A model generated the notes under the pieces. It searched no databases. It was not told where the DNA came from and saw only the letters and a program-made list of their open reading frames with translations. A stretch of 64,000 nucleotides of DNA from Pseudomonadota bacterium (GTDB taxonomy: Bacteria; Pseudomonadota; Alphaproteobacteria; Rhizobiales; Hyphomicrobiaceae), in assembly GCA_023412805.1 (NCBI GenBank), contig JAEZRM010000002.1:22945-86944 (forward strand), in the 5' to 3' direction. Shown here piece after piece: positions 17,813-25,899 of this stretch. The translations under genes and the position numbers were made by a program. Position 1 is the stretch's first letter; each line of letters opens with the position of its first letter.

Positions 17813-18994
17813 ATGGATTTCACTATCCCAAAGCCGCTCGAGGAGCTGCGCGACCGCGTGTCGGCGTTCGTGCGTGAGAAGATCATTCCCTTCGAGAAGG
17901 ATCCGCGCTGGGGCCATCACGGCATCCCGGAGGATTTGCGCCGCGATCTCAACAATGCCGCAAAGGAGGCAGGGCTGCTCGGCGTCAACAGCCCGGAAGA
18001 GTTCGGCGGCAAGGGTTTCTCGCACTTCGAGCAGGCGGTGATCTTCGAGGCGGCGGGCTACTCCATCCTCGGACCCATCGCGCTGCATTTCCATGCCCCC
18101 GACGAGGGCAACATCCATATGCTCGACGTCATCGCGACGCCGGCACAGCGCAAGAAGTATCTTTCGCGGCTCGCGACCGGCGAGGTGCGCTCATGCTTCG
18201 CCATGACCGAGCCCGATGGCGGCGCCGGCTCCGATCCGCTGCTGCTCAAGACGCGCGCGGTGCCGGACGGCAATGGCTATGTCATCAATGGCCGCAAATG
18301 GCTGATCACGGGCGCCGAAGGTGCGGCCTTCGCAATCATCATGGCGCGCACGGGTGACGGCCCCGGTGATTGCACCATGTTCTTCACCGAGCTGCCGAAC
18401 CCGGCCTTCAAGATCAGCCGTGTGCTCGGCACCATGGATTCGAGCTTCATGGGCGGCCATGCCGTCATCGACATCGAGAACCTGCGCGTGACGGGCGACG
18501 ACGTCATCGGCGAAGTCGGCCAAGGCTTCAAGTATGCGCAGGTGCGCCTTGCCCCCGCGCGTCTCACGCACTGTATGCGCTGGCTCGGCTCGGCCATTCG
18601 CGCGCACGACATTGCAACGGCGTATGCCCGTTCACGCACGTCATTCGGCAAGCCGCTCGGCGATCATCAGGGTGTGTCGTTCATGCTCGCCGACAATGCG
18701 CTCGACATTCACACCTCGCGCCTCGCCATCTGGCACACGGCGTGGCTACTCGACCAAGGTGACAAGGCGTCGACGGCGAGTTCCATGGCCAAGGTCATCT
18801 GCTCGGAGGCGATCTTCCGCGTGGTCGATCGTTCGCTGCAGATCCTCGGTGGCATGGGCGTTACGTCTGACACGGTCGTCGAGCGCATCTTCCGCGACGT
18901 GCGCGCCTTCCGCATCTACGACGGCCCCTCGGAAGTGCACCGCCATTCGCTCGGGCGGCGCATCGTGAAGGGCGATCGCCCCAAGGCGCATTAG
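17813..18994 (+). CDS. Acyl-CoA dehydrogenase (ACAD11/LvaC-like by context)
   Basis: A 393-residue FAD-dependent acyl-CoA dehydrogenase. Seen: family signature CFAMTEPDGGAGSDP (about residues 124-138), the flavin-binding C-terminal region QILGGMGVTSDTVVERIFRD, and YDGPSEVHR with the likely catalytic Glu. A strong AGGAAGGA site precedes the start. Placed directly behind the APH-type kinase, it resembles the two halves of vertebrate ACAD10/11 as separate genes. It may act on a phosphorylated 4-hydroxyacyl-CoA rather than as a classic beta-oxidation dehydrogenase; that is inference from context. Confidence 0.88.
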   Translation: MDFTIPKPLEELRDRVSAFVREKIIPFEKDPRWGHHGIPEDLRRDLNNAAKEAGLLGVNSPEEFGGKGFSHFEQAVIFEAAGYSILGPIALHFHAPDEGNIHMLDVIATPAQRKKYLSRLATGEVRSCFAMTEPDGGAGSDPLLLKTRAVPDGNGYVINGRKWLITGAEGAAFAIIMARTGDGPGDCTMFFTELPNPAFKISRVLGTMDSSFMGGHAVIDIENLRVTGDDVIGEVGQGFKYAQVRLAPARLTHCMRWLGSAIRAHDIATAYARSRTSFGKPLGDHQGVSFMLADNALDIHTSRLAIWHTAWLLDQGDKASTASSMAKVICSEAIFRVVDRSLQILGGMGVTSDTVVERIFRDVRAFRIYDGPSEVHRHSLGRRIVKGDRPKAH

Positions 18995-19004
18995 TTCTCG
19001 AGAA

Positions 19005-19030
19005 GGCGCGCGATAACAATATCGCGCGCC
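19005..19030. terminator. Bidirectional terminator-like hairpin
   Basis: Perfect 11-base inverted repeat (GGCGCGCGATA / TATCGCGCGCC) with an ACAA loop, lying exactly between the convergent ends of the acyl-CoA dehydrogenase (18994) and the murein endopeptidase (19045). No long U tract follows, but the symmetry suits a shared terminator. Confidence 0.75.
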
Positions 19031-19044
19031 GCTCTCCCTACACC

Positions 19045-20220
19045 CTACTTTTTCTTGCCCGCTACGGTCGGCGTTGCCGGCTCAGCGTTCTCGGCGTCAT
19101 CATCAGGCTTGGTTGCCGCACTCTTTGGTGCGTCCGGCTTGGTCACGTCGGAAACGGGTGACGGTCCGGGCGGCGAGGTATCGCCGATCACCATTTTGCA
19201 TTCCGCGGGCAGGTCGGCGAGCGTGATCTCCGGCGGCTTCGGCTTGGGTTTAGGCTTCGGCAGTGCGACCGGTGGCTCAGGGCGCGGCGATCGCGGCGCA
19301 TAGATCCGCTTCATCCGCTCGATCCAGTCGTCGACTTCCTTGCCGCAGCCGTCATCGTCCCCGACGACAAATTGCGGGGTGCACGTCGGGCTGTCCTTCG
19401 GGCAGGCCATGCGGATGTGCATGTGATAGTGATGTCCCCAGTAGGGGCGGATCTTGTTGAGGTGCGTGCGCGGCAGCGACTTGTCCTCACAGATGGCCTT
19501 CTTGATGGCCGGATGGACGAGCACGCGCTCGACCTGCGGATAGGAAGCCGCGCGTGTGATGATGCGTCCGTGAGCGGGCGTCCACACCTCGGTGTTTATG
19601 CTCACGCGATCCGCTGCGAGCATCGATGTAGCCGAGAGATCCTCGCGCTCACGGTTGCTGAGCTTCTTGTCCGGCATCGGAGTCAGCCAGATATCGGCGT
19701 CGAGGCCGATCTGGTGGCTGGCATGCCCCGTCAGCATGGGCCCGCCGCGCGGTTGCGAGATGTCGCCGACGAGCAGGCCGTTCCAGCCATCGTTCGCCTT
19801 GCCGTCCTTCGCGAGCCGCTCGATGAGCGAGATCAGCGAGGGGTGGCCCCACATCCTGTTCCGTGACAGCCGCATGACCTGCCAGGCCGGCCCATCGACT
19901 GCGATGGCCTTGGCGCCGGCGAGACATCCTTTCGCGTAAAAGCCGATCGCACGCGCGGCGAGAGGCGCCGGTGCCTTGGCGGCGCCGAACAGCACCTTGG
20001 CAGGCGTTGGTGGCGGCCCCGTCTTCGCGGCCTCTGCTTTCTTCTTCACGACTTTCTTGCCCGCCTTCGGCTTTGGCTTTGCCTTTGCGGCGGCTGCCGG
20101 CGTGCTGCCGGTCGCGTGCATCTTGGATGCACTCTGGGCCGAAAGATCGGTGCTGGAGGGCATCATGGCGGCGGCGAGCAGCAGGGCCGGCCAAGCCAGA
20201 TGCCGAGGCTTCAACTTCAT
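19045..20220 (-). CDS. mepA: Penicillin-insensitive murein endopeptidase (MepA, M74)
   Basis: A 391-residue exported peptidase cleaving D-Ala-meso-DAP crosslinks in peptidoglycan. The start at 20220 gives a signal peptide (MKLKPRHLAWPALLLAAAM). After a Lys/Ala/Pro-rich linker, the LAS-metallopeptidase domain carries the zinc ligands in LTGHASHQIGLDADIW and HYHMHIRMACP. Longer than E. coli MepA (274 aa) because of linkers at both ends; the C-terminus is a low-complexity PKPKPKPK and Ala/Thr/Pro tail. Housekeeping wall enzyme; nothing ties it to the neighbouring operons. Confidence 0.9.
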   Translation of the reverse strand: MKLKPRHLAWPALLLAAAMMPSSTDLSAQSASKMHATGSTPAAAAKAKPKPKAGKKVVKKKAEAAKTGPPPTPAKVLFGAAKAPAPLAARAIGFYAKGCLAGAKAIAVDGPAWQVMRLSRNRMWGHPSLISLIERLAKDGKANDGWNGLLVGDISQPRGGPMLTGHASHQIGLDADIWLTPMPDKKLSNREREDLSATSMLAADRVSINTEVWTPAHGRIITRAASYPQVERVLVHPAIKKAICEDKSLPRTHLNKIRPYWGHHYHMHIRMACPKDSPTCTPQFVVGDDDGCGKEVDDWIERMKRIYAPRSPRPEPPVALPKPKPKPKPPEITLADLPAECKMVIGDTSPPGPSPVSDVTKPDAPKSAATKPDDDAENAEPATPTVAGKKK

Positions 20221-20701
20221 GCGCGCTCCTCTACGGCTGGCCGTCGTGTCTAGCACGGTCGGCGCGCGTCACCAATGCTTGGGACATCGGCCGCGCAGAG
20301 GGCGGGATGAGAGGTGAACAGGAGATGAAGCACAGTGCGATCGTGCGAACGACCGATCGATCGCAGCCATCAATTATGAGTGTATCGAGCGTGAGGGGGC
20401 ACGCGCGGACCGAGGAGCGCGGGCTGGCGCCGAGTTGGCCTGATGCTCGCGCCGAAATCGGTATGTGGTTGGTGCGGCGAACGGTGCGCGCGGCGCGGAT
20501 GCGATCAACTCTGCACGCCAGCTCGTGTCTTGCCACGTGTTGCCGAGGCGCGGGCGCAGGTTTCTGACAGGGCGGCGTTCGGTAGAGGTTGTGGCCGGAG
20601 AGGTTGCAGTTGGAGAGGCGGCAAGCATGGCGCACCTGATAGTGAATACGTTGCGATGAGTATGCCCCGGAGCACTCAGCTCCGGGGCAATCGATCATCA
20701 A
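20221..20701. other. Intergenic stretch with one hairpin, no gene seen
   Basis: About 480 bases. A minus-strand frame covering most of it (20231-20701) has arginine-rich, non-protein-like composition and no ribosome-binding site, so it is not called. A GC-rich hairpin lies at 20664-20688. Confidence 0.5.
20664..20688 (-). terminator. Hairpin after the PRC-barrel gene
   Basis: GCCCCGGAG / CTCCGGGGC with a seven-base loop, 14 bases beyond the stop of the minus-strand PRC-barrel gene. No U tract follows, so termination strength is uncertain. Confidence 0.55.
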
Positions 20702-21124
20702 TTAGTTCTCAATCTTCGGCAGTTCTTTCGCCTGTTCTGCCGTGAGCTTGAGAAGGATGCGGTTATCGGCCGCGACTGTGAACTCCGACGGCATCACGCG
20801 CACGCGCGTCTGACCGATGCCGAGGAAGCCGCCGATGTCGGCGTGCAGTTCCGTGACTTTGCCGTCGGCGCTACGCTGAATCGCGGCAACGTCGCCCACA
20901 TTGCTGTCATCGTTGCTGACGACCGTGGCACCAATCAGTGCCTTCGCCTGCTCCTCGGTAAGCATCGGGGCGGTCTCAGCGGGCGTTGTCGGCTGGACGC
21001 TCGGCGCTGTCGCGGCCGGCGGCGTCGCGGGCGGCGTGTCGCTTGGCGCCGTCGTCTGCGCGAACGCGGCCGATGATGCAAAAAGCGCCATCGAGGTCGC
21101 TGCCGGAACAATCCATTTCATCAC
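20702..21124 (-). CDS. Exported PRC-barrel domain protein
   Basis: A 140-residue protein with a signal peptide (MMKWIVPAATSMALFASSAA, cleavage at AFA), a Thr/Pro/Ala linker, and a PRC-barrel-like domain (about 55-135) with the pattern LIGATVVSNDDSNVGDVAAI and FLGIGQTRVRVMPSEF. Such small periplasmic PRC-barrel proteins are frequent members of the alphaproteobacterial general stress response. A perfect EcfG-type promoter lies 71 bases upstream on the same strand, supporting GSR control. Confidence 0.82.
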   Translation of the reverse strand: MMKWIVPAATSMALFASSAAFAQTTAPSDTPPATPPAATAPSVQPTTPAETAPMLTEEQAKALIGATVVSNDDSNVGDVAAIQRSADGKVTELHADIGGFLGIGQTRVRVMPSEFTVAADNRILLKLTAEQAKELPKIEN

Positions 21125-21194
21125 GTCATCTCCATGAGCTGTTGCTGCTCTCGTTCATTCGAACGGGCGCGCTCCGTGTGAGCACTGCACGAAG

Positions 21195-21219
21195 AACGCA
21201 TAGCTTTACGGGGAGTTCC
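21195..21219 (-). promoter_or_regulatory. EcfG-type promoter for the PRC-barrel gene
   Basis: On the minus strand GGAAC (21219-21215), 16 bases, then CGTT (21198-21195), the consensus for the GSR sigma factor EcfG. Its -10 element lies 71 bases before the gene start at 21124. Confidence 0.8.
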
Positions 21220-21277
21220 GAGATAATTGATCGCAGTTTCAGTTCGTGCGATCGGCGGCGTGCGGAAACGCCGCACG

Positions 21278-22334
21278 TCAATGTGGTTCGGTGCCGTCGT
21301 GCTCGAGATATTGCTGAATCTTCTCTCGCGCCTTCGCAACATCGAAGCTGCCATCTTTGCGTCGCAGTATCCATGACGACATCGGCGGATCGCCCATCGG
21401 CTCGTACAACTTCACGCCGTTGTTGATCAGGGCGGCGACGTAGCTGAATGCGCTTTTTGCCATCACGAGCACGTCGGAGTCGACGATCTGGCGCATTGTC
21501 TCGATCGCATCCGTGTCGAGGTGGAGTTCACATCCAAGTTTCGCAAAATCGGCGAAGTCCTCCGCCTTTCCCTGTGAGTGAACATGATAGGTCGCTTTGA
21601 TGTCGAGCTCGTCCAGAACACTGCGGATGAGTGTAATCGTTTGCAGGATGCTGACATTGGGCGTGAAGCGCGAGATATATTTCGGCTCTGGTCGACGTCA
21701 CCGCGTCGGACGTGGATCGCCACGACAAAGCGATCCTTGTTGGGCGCTCTGTTGGCTGCACCGAACTTGTCGCGCAGGGCCGGCGCGATGGCCTCGAACG
21801 TGTCGGGATATCGCCGGTTGAGCCAGTAGCATTGTTGGAGCCGCAGAACGACATTGCCCGTGACAGGACGATCGTTGAGCAGATAGTCCTCATAGTCGAC
21901 AATCTCGTAGGGCCGGCCGTCAATCCGCTCCTCGCCCTTTGCTAGATTGAAACATTTTTCCCAAGCATCTAGCCAATCCGCCATCTCGCCGGGCGCATGA
22001 CCTAGCCTGGAGAATGGGCTGTCGACGTAGGTCGCACCGAACGCCTTGGCGAAGTTGATGCCTGAGATGCGCGCCAGGCCTGTTTGCCGGCGCCATCTGC
22101 TCGCCCGGCACAGGTTATGCGCGTTCCAGGAGGGATGATGCCCTTCGAAAATCGGAGGGCGGCATTACCGGCTAGGAAATTCTTGTCCGTCTTCAAGTTC
22201 TGCCCAAGGAGCGCCTTGAGGCGAAACCAGACGCGCCGGAAGGCCAATTCCAATCGATCAAGGAAAGCGATGGGCTGCATGAACGCCTCGAGGCAATGGT
22301 TGGGAAGCAAGGGGTATCCGCACTCATCGCTCAT
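21278..22334 (-). pseudogene. Glycosyltransferase pseudogene (fucosyltransferase-like HxRRGD), two frameshifts
   Basis: Three overlapping frames read as one protein. Frame one (start 22334 or 22280) has a basic N-terminus and ends around ITCAGRADGAGKQA. After a one-base loss near 22080 the family sequence continues as LARISGINFAKAFGATYVDS through MADWLDAWEKCFNLAKG and VVAIHVRRGDVDQS. After a second one-base loss near 21683 it resumes as YISRFTPNVSILQT and runs to SDVLVMAKSAFSYVAALINN and the stop at 21278. The HVRRGD motif is typical of GT11/GT65-type fucosyltransferases acting on surface glycans. A functional product is unlikely; correlated sequencing errors are the alternative. Confidence 0.75.
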
Positions 22335-22421
22335 GATGCCGGACGTTCAGCAATCGTCCAGTCAGCCAAAGTGTTGAACGACAAGATGTCGCGACTGCTT
22401 GCTCTGGGCGGGGGTTCAGCC

Positions 22422-22446
22422 GGAACCGAAATCAACGGAATGCGTT
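22422..22446 (+). promoter_or_regulatory. EcfG-type promoter for csbD-family gene
   Basis: GGAAC (22422-22426), 16 bases, CGTT (22443-22446): exact GSR consensus. The -10 element is 71 bases before the CsbD start. Confidence 0.82.
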
Positions 22447-22516
22447 CTCATGACACCGCTCGCTACGCTCCACAGCGCGGCATTGCGAGCCAAACTTTGT
22501 GCATGGAGAAATCACG

Positions 22517-22714
22517 ATGGATTGGAATCGGATCGAAGGCAACTGGAAGCAGTTCCGCGGCAAGGTCAAAGAGCAGTGGGGCAAGCTCACTGACGATGAG
22601 CTGGACCAGGTCGAGGGTCGTCGCGACCAGCTCGAGGGCAAGATTCAGGAGCGCTACGGCTACGCTAAGGATCAGACGCGCAAGGAAGTCGACGAGTGGC
22701 TGAAGCGCATGTAA
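22517..22714 (+). CDS. CsbD-family stress protein
   Basis: A 65-residue CsbD-like protein, a small hydrophilic helical stress protein of unknown biochemical role. The start at 22517 gives the family N-terminus MDWNRIEGNWKQFRGKVKEQ and is preceded by GGAGA at good spacing. It continues with DDELDQVEGRRDQLEGKIQE and ends in WLKRM. CsbD genes are classic sigma-B targets in Bacillus and EcfG targets in Alphaproteobacteria, and an exact EcfG promoter lies just upstream. An eight-base inverted repeat at 22721-22745 may terminate it. Confidence 0.93.
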   Translation: MDWNRIEGNWKQFRGKVKEQWGKLTDDELDQVEGRRDQLEGKIQERYGYAKDQTRKEVDEWLKRM

Positions 22715-22867
22715 GTCGTTGACGACAGCCGCAGCGTCTGTCGTCCAATCGCGCCCCGGGATGGCTCAGCGCCGTTCCGGGCGCGTTGCGTCCGGCCCGT
22801 GATCGACTAGAGTGGGTAGTCCGGATATTCAGTCGTCGTCCGTCGGTCTCGTTCTCGGGGTAGCGCC

Positions 22868-23695
22868 ATGTCGTTCGACTTCTCCTCGCTGATCTGGGTT
22901 GCCATCCTCATCATGGTGCTGCAGCCCATCCTCATGGGGCAGTGGTTCGCGATGCAGCGGACGAGGGCCATTCGCGCCATCGAGCAGGCGCATGGCTCGC
23001 GCGTCATCACCATGATCCACCGTCAGGAGCGCCGTAGCCTCCTCGGCTTCTCCGTGGCCCGCCACATCGATCTGGAGGACGCGCAGACCATCATCGCGGC
23101 AATCAAGGAAACGCCGCGCGACATGCCGATCGATCTCATCCTGCACACGCCCGGAGGTCTCGTCCTGGCCGCCATGCAGATCGCCCGCGCCGTCGAGGCG
23201 CATCCTGCCAAGGTGACCGTCTACGTGCCGGTCTATGCCATGTCGGGCGGCACGCTGATCGCGCTCGCGGCCGATGAGATCGTGATGGGTGAATTCTCGG
23301 TGCTCGGGCCGATCGACCCGCAGATCGCGGGGTTCCCCGCCGCGAGCATTGCCAAGGTGCCGAAGATTAAGCCCATCGAGCAGGTTTTCGATCTGACGCT
23401 CGTGCTCGCCGACGTCAGCGAGAAGGCGCTCGATCAGGTCAAGCGCGGTGCCGTCGAGCTTCTCACGCCGCAGATGGAGGAGGGCGCCGCGCGTGCGCTG
23501 GCCGAAAAGCTCGCCGGCGGCCACTGGACACACGACTACGCCTTGACAGCCGAGGAGGCGCGCTCGCTCGGGCTGCCGGTCAAAGTCGCGATGCCCAATC
23601 CGGTTCTCGACCTGATGAAACTCTATCCTCAGCCCGTGCAGCAATCGGGCGTCGATTTCCTTCCGATCGACCTGCCGAGGCGACGTCAGGCGTGA
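22868..23695 (+). CDS. SDH-family Clp-fold serine proteinase, membrane-anchored
   Basis: A 275-residue protein of the serine dehydrogenase proteinase family (PF01972), related to the ClpP/SppA crotonase fold. One N-terminal hydrophobic segment (FSSLIWVAILIMVLQPIL) anchors it. Seen: DLILHTPGGLVLAAMQIARA with the oxyanion-forming Gly-Gly, then YVPVYAMSGGTLIALAADEI containing the candidate nucleophile Ser, and GEFSVLGPIDPQIAG. Members are thought to degrade membrane proteins. It lies inside the stress island but has no EcfG promoter I could find. Confidence 0.85.
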   Translation: MSFDFSSLIWVAILIMVLQPILMGQWFAMQRTRAIRAIEQAHGSRVITMIHRQERRSLLGFSVARHIDLEDAQTIIAAIKETPRDMPIDLILHTPGGLVLAAMQIARAVEAHPAKVTVYVPVYAMSGGTLIALAADEIVMGEFSVLGPIDPQIAGFPAASIAKVPKIKPIEQVFDLTLVLADVSEKALDQVKRGAVELLTPQMEEGAARALAEKLAGGHWTHDYALTAEEARSLGLPVKVAMPNPVLDLMKLYPQPVQQSGVDFLPIDLPRRRQA

Positions 23696-23951
23696 CGCGG
23701 ACGCCGCGTGCGGCGCTGGCGTTTACCATCGTATTTCACGGAACGGAATATCGGGGACAGCCGAGGTTCCAAGTGCTAATGGCTAAGTCTGAAGTGGTAC
23801 GAGGTCGGCCAGTGCACGGGCCGGCCAGGATTGTGGTAGTGCGCGCTGCGGGGAGGCAAATATGGTCGGTCTAGCAGGGCGTTGACGCCCGGCCACCGCT
23901 TGCAACGAATGACCACCATCGCTCGGCAACTGACACTTCGCTGGACCATCA

Positions 23952-25685
23952 ATGCGGTTACGCGTCTATCTCCCGACGCTTCTGATCCTGCTCCTGCTGC
24001 TCGGCGCGACTGGGCTTGCGTCATGGCTCCTGTTCGCCGATTCGACGGACAAGGCGCGCCGGCAGTTCCACGAGCAGGCAACCGCGTTCGAGGGGCTGTT
24101 GGTCGATGCCATGCGCTCCTACCAGCAGGTGCTGCGTGCGGCCGCGGCTGCCACGAATGCCATGCCGGCGATGACGCGAGAGCAATGGCGCCACTTCATC
24201 CGCGATCTCGGCGTCGATGATTTCTATCCGGGCATCCAGGGCATCGGCTACGTCAAGCGTCTGCGGCAGGAGGAGATAGAAGGCTTCGTCGAGGGGCAGC
24301 GACGGGCAGGCCGCCCCGACTATCGCTTCAATCCGGAAGGCACGCGCGACATCTATACGGCGGTCGTCTATCTCGAGCCCGAGAACTGGCGCAACAGCCG
24401 CGCCGTCGGCTATGACATGTTCTCCGAGCCTCGTCGCCGCGCTGCCATGGAACGTGCACGAGACACGGGCAGTCCTGCGCTCAGCCGTAAAGTCACGCTC
24501 ATGCAGGAAACGGGCGAGGACGTGCAGGCAGGTACGCTCGTCTACCTGCCGGTCTATGCAGATGGTGTCGTGCCCGATACTGCCGAAGGCCGACGCGCGG
24601 CGCTGGTCGGCTACGTGTATGGCACGTTCCGGATGGGCGATTTCATTCCGAAGGTCTTGGATCGCAATCTTCCGGGCACTTTCCAGCGACTCTACGTGCA
24701 GATCTACGACGGCGCCGAGCCGACCGAAGCGGATCTCATGTTCGATGACCGACGCCTGACACATCGTGGCCTGTCCACGCTTCCTCCCCATGCGCCGGAA
24801 CCTCTCTTCAGCGACAGCCGGACGATTACCGTTGCCGGCTCGGACTGGACGATCGTGCTCCGATCGAAGCCGGTGCTCGAGCAGATGATCGATCGCTCGA
24901 AGGCCTGGATGGTGCTTCTCGGCGGGGCGGTCATCAGCCTGCTCATTGCCGCGATCGTCGGCTCGCTCGCCTACGCCCGCGAGCGCTATGCTGCAGCCGA
25001 GCACAAGCTCTCGCAGGAAATCGCAGAACGCAAGCGGGCGCAGGAGCAGGCACAGCTCGCCAATCGCGAGCTCATTCACAGGGTCAAGAATATTCTGGCG
25101 ATCGTCACGGCGATCGCCTCACAGACCGCGCGCTACAGCCCGACGGTCGACGTCTTCAACAAGTCCTTCCGCGAACGCCTGACGTCGCTTGCGCGCGTGC
25201 ACGATCTTCTGCGCCCCGATCCTGCGCACACACCTGACCTCGGTGCTTTCATTCGCGAGATCCTGGCGCCTTACTGCCATTGGCAGGGCGCGCTCGTGGC
25301 GAAGGGACCGGAGGTCGAGGTGACCCAGAACCAGGCCGTTCTTCTGAGCCTGCTCGTCAACGAGCTCGCGACCAACGCAACCAAGTACGGCGCCTGGTCG
25401 GTACCGAGCGGGCAGGTCGTTGTTTCATGGCGCGAGGAGGACGGTGAGAATGAGGGGGACGAGGACAGCGTGCACATCGTGTGGGAAGAGCGGAACGGCC
25501 CGCCAGTGCAGGCGCCGTCGAACAGCGGATTTGGCACGAATGTGATGAAGTTCTCGATCGAGCGCGGGCTGGGCGGGCGCATCGCGACGCACTTCAATCC
25601 TTCAGGCGTGCGCCACGAGGTGCGGTTGCCGAGGAAGGACAGGCCGGCGCCCCATGGCGAGAACGGCGATACGCCCGGCCACTGA
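23952..25685 (+). CDS. CHASE-domain HWE-family sensor histidine kinase
   Basis: A 577-residue membrane kinase. Order: membrane helix (residues 8-28), periplasmic CHASE domain (about 75-230; FYPGIQGIGYV, RAVGYDMFSEPRRRAAM), second membrane helix (about 318-342), short coiled linker, then an HWE/HisKA_2 kinase core with acceptor His376 in ELIHRVKNILAIV and the N-box NELATNATKYG. HWE kinases phosphorylate PhyR-type or single-domain receivers in the general stress response, so this may be an input to the phyR-nepR-ecfG system 6 kb downstream. The CHASE ligand is unknown; no EcfG promoter precedes it. Confidence 0.88.
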   Translation: MRLRVYLPTLLILLLLLGATGLASWLLFADSTDKARRQFHEQATAFEGLLVDAMRSYQQVLRAAAAATNAMPAMTREQWRHFIRDLGVDDFYPGIQGIGYVKRLRQEEIEGFVEGQRRAGRPDYRFNPEGTRDIYTAVVYLEPENWRNSRAVGYDMFSEPRRRAAMERARDTGSPALSRKVTLMQETGEDVQAGTLVYLPVYADGVVPDTAEGRRAALVGYVYGTFRMGDFIPKVLDRNLPGTFQRLYVQIYDGAEPTEADLMFDDRRLTHRGLSTLPPHAPEPLFSDSRTITVAGSDWTIVLRSKPVLEQMIDRSKAWMVLLGGAVISLLIAAIVGSLAYARERYAAAEHKLSQEIAERKRAQEQAQLANRELIHRVKNILAIVTAIASQTARYSPTVDVFNKSFRERLTSLARVHDLLRPDPAHTPDLGAFIREILAPYCHWQGALVAKGPEVEVTQNQAVLLSLLVNELATNATKYGAWSVPSGQVVVSWREEDGENEGDEDSVHIVWEERNGPPVQAPSNSGFGTNVMKFSIERGLGGRIATHFNPSGVRHEVRLPRKDRPAPHGENGDTPGH

Positions 25686-25701
25686 GTCTCAGGAGCCCGG
25701 A

Positions 25702-25782
25702 TCAGAGCACGCCGAAGATGTTGAGCAGGATCAGCACCGAGATCGGCACGCCGAGCATCCATAGAATGAGGTTCTTCGCCAT
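25702..25782 (-). CDS. 26-residue single-pass membrane microprotein
   Basis: Too short for usual ORF calling. ATG at 25782-25780 preceded by GGAGA at good spacing; it reads MAKNLILWMLG then a hydrophobic stretch PISVLILLNIFG and ends VL before TGA at 25704-25702. It is one transmembrane helix with a short basic N-terminus, so the N-terminus should face the cytoplasm. Coding evidence is the strong ribosome-binding site plus an uninterrupted helix with Pro/Gly positions. A near-consensus EcfG promoter (GCAAC-N16-CGTT) lies about 70 bases upstream, so it may be a GSR effector. Very similar short alphaproteobacterial membrane proteins exist to my memory, but I cannot name a family. Confidence 0.7.
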   Translation of the reverse strand: MAKNLILWMLGVPISVLILLNIFGVL

Positions 25783-25849
25783 CTGATTTCTCCAATAGGG
25801 GTGATGATTGCAGCGGTAGGAGCCGCCGCGATGCGGATTTCATTTGTAC

Positions 25850-25874
25850 AACGCTGTGCGGGGACATCGGTTGC
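25850..25874 (-). promoter_or_regulatory. Near-consensus EcfG promoter for the 26-residue protein
   Basis: On the minus strand GCAAC (25874-25870), 16 bases, CGTT (25853-25850). One mismatch in the -35 element compared with GGAAC. The -10 element lies 68 bases before the microprotein start, the same spacing as the PRC-barrel and CsbD promoters. Confidence 0.5.
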
Positions 25875-25899
25875 GCGGTCCCGCACATAGCCGCGATCG

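Noticed and set aside
20231..20701. 156-codon minus-strand ORF
   Set aside because: Arg/Cys-rich composition typical of random frames in GC-rich DNA, no ribosome-binding site, and it overlaps a hairpin.
23738..23775. GGAAC near the CHASE kinase as an EcfG promoter
   Set aside because: No CGTT or GTT at 16-17 bases spacing follows it.
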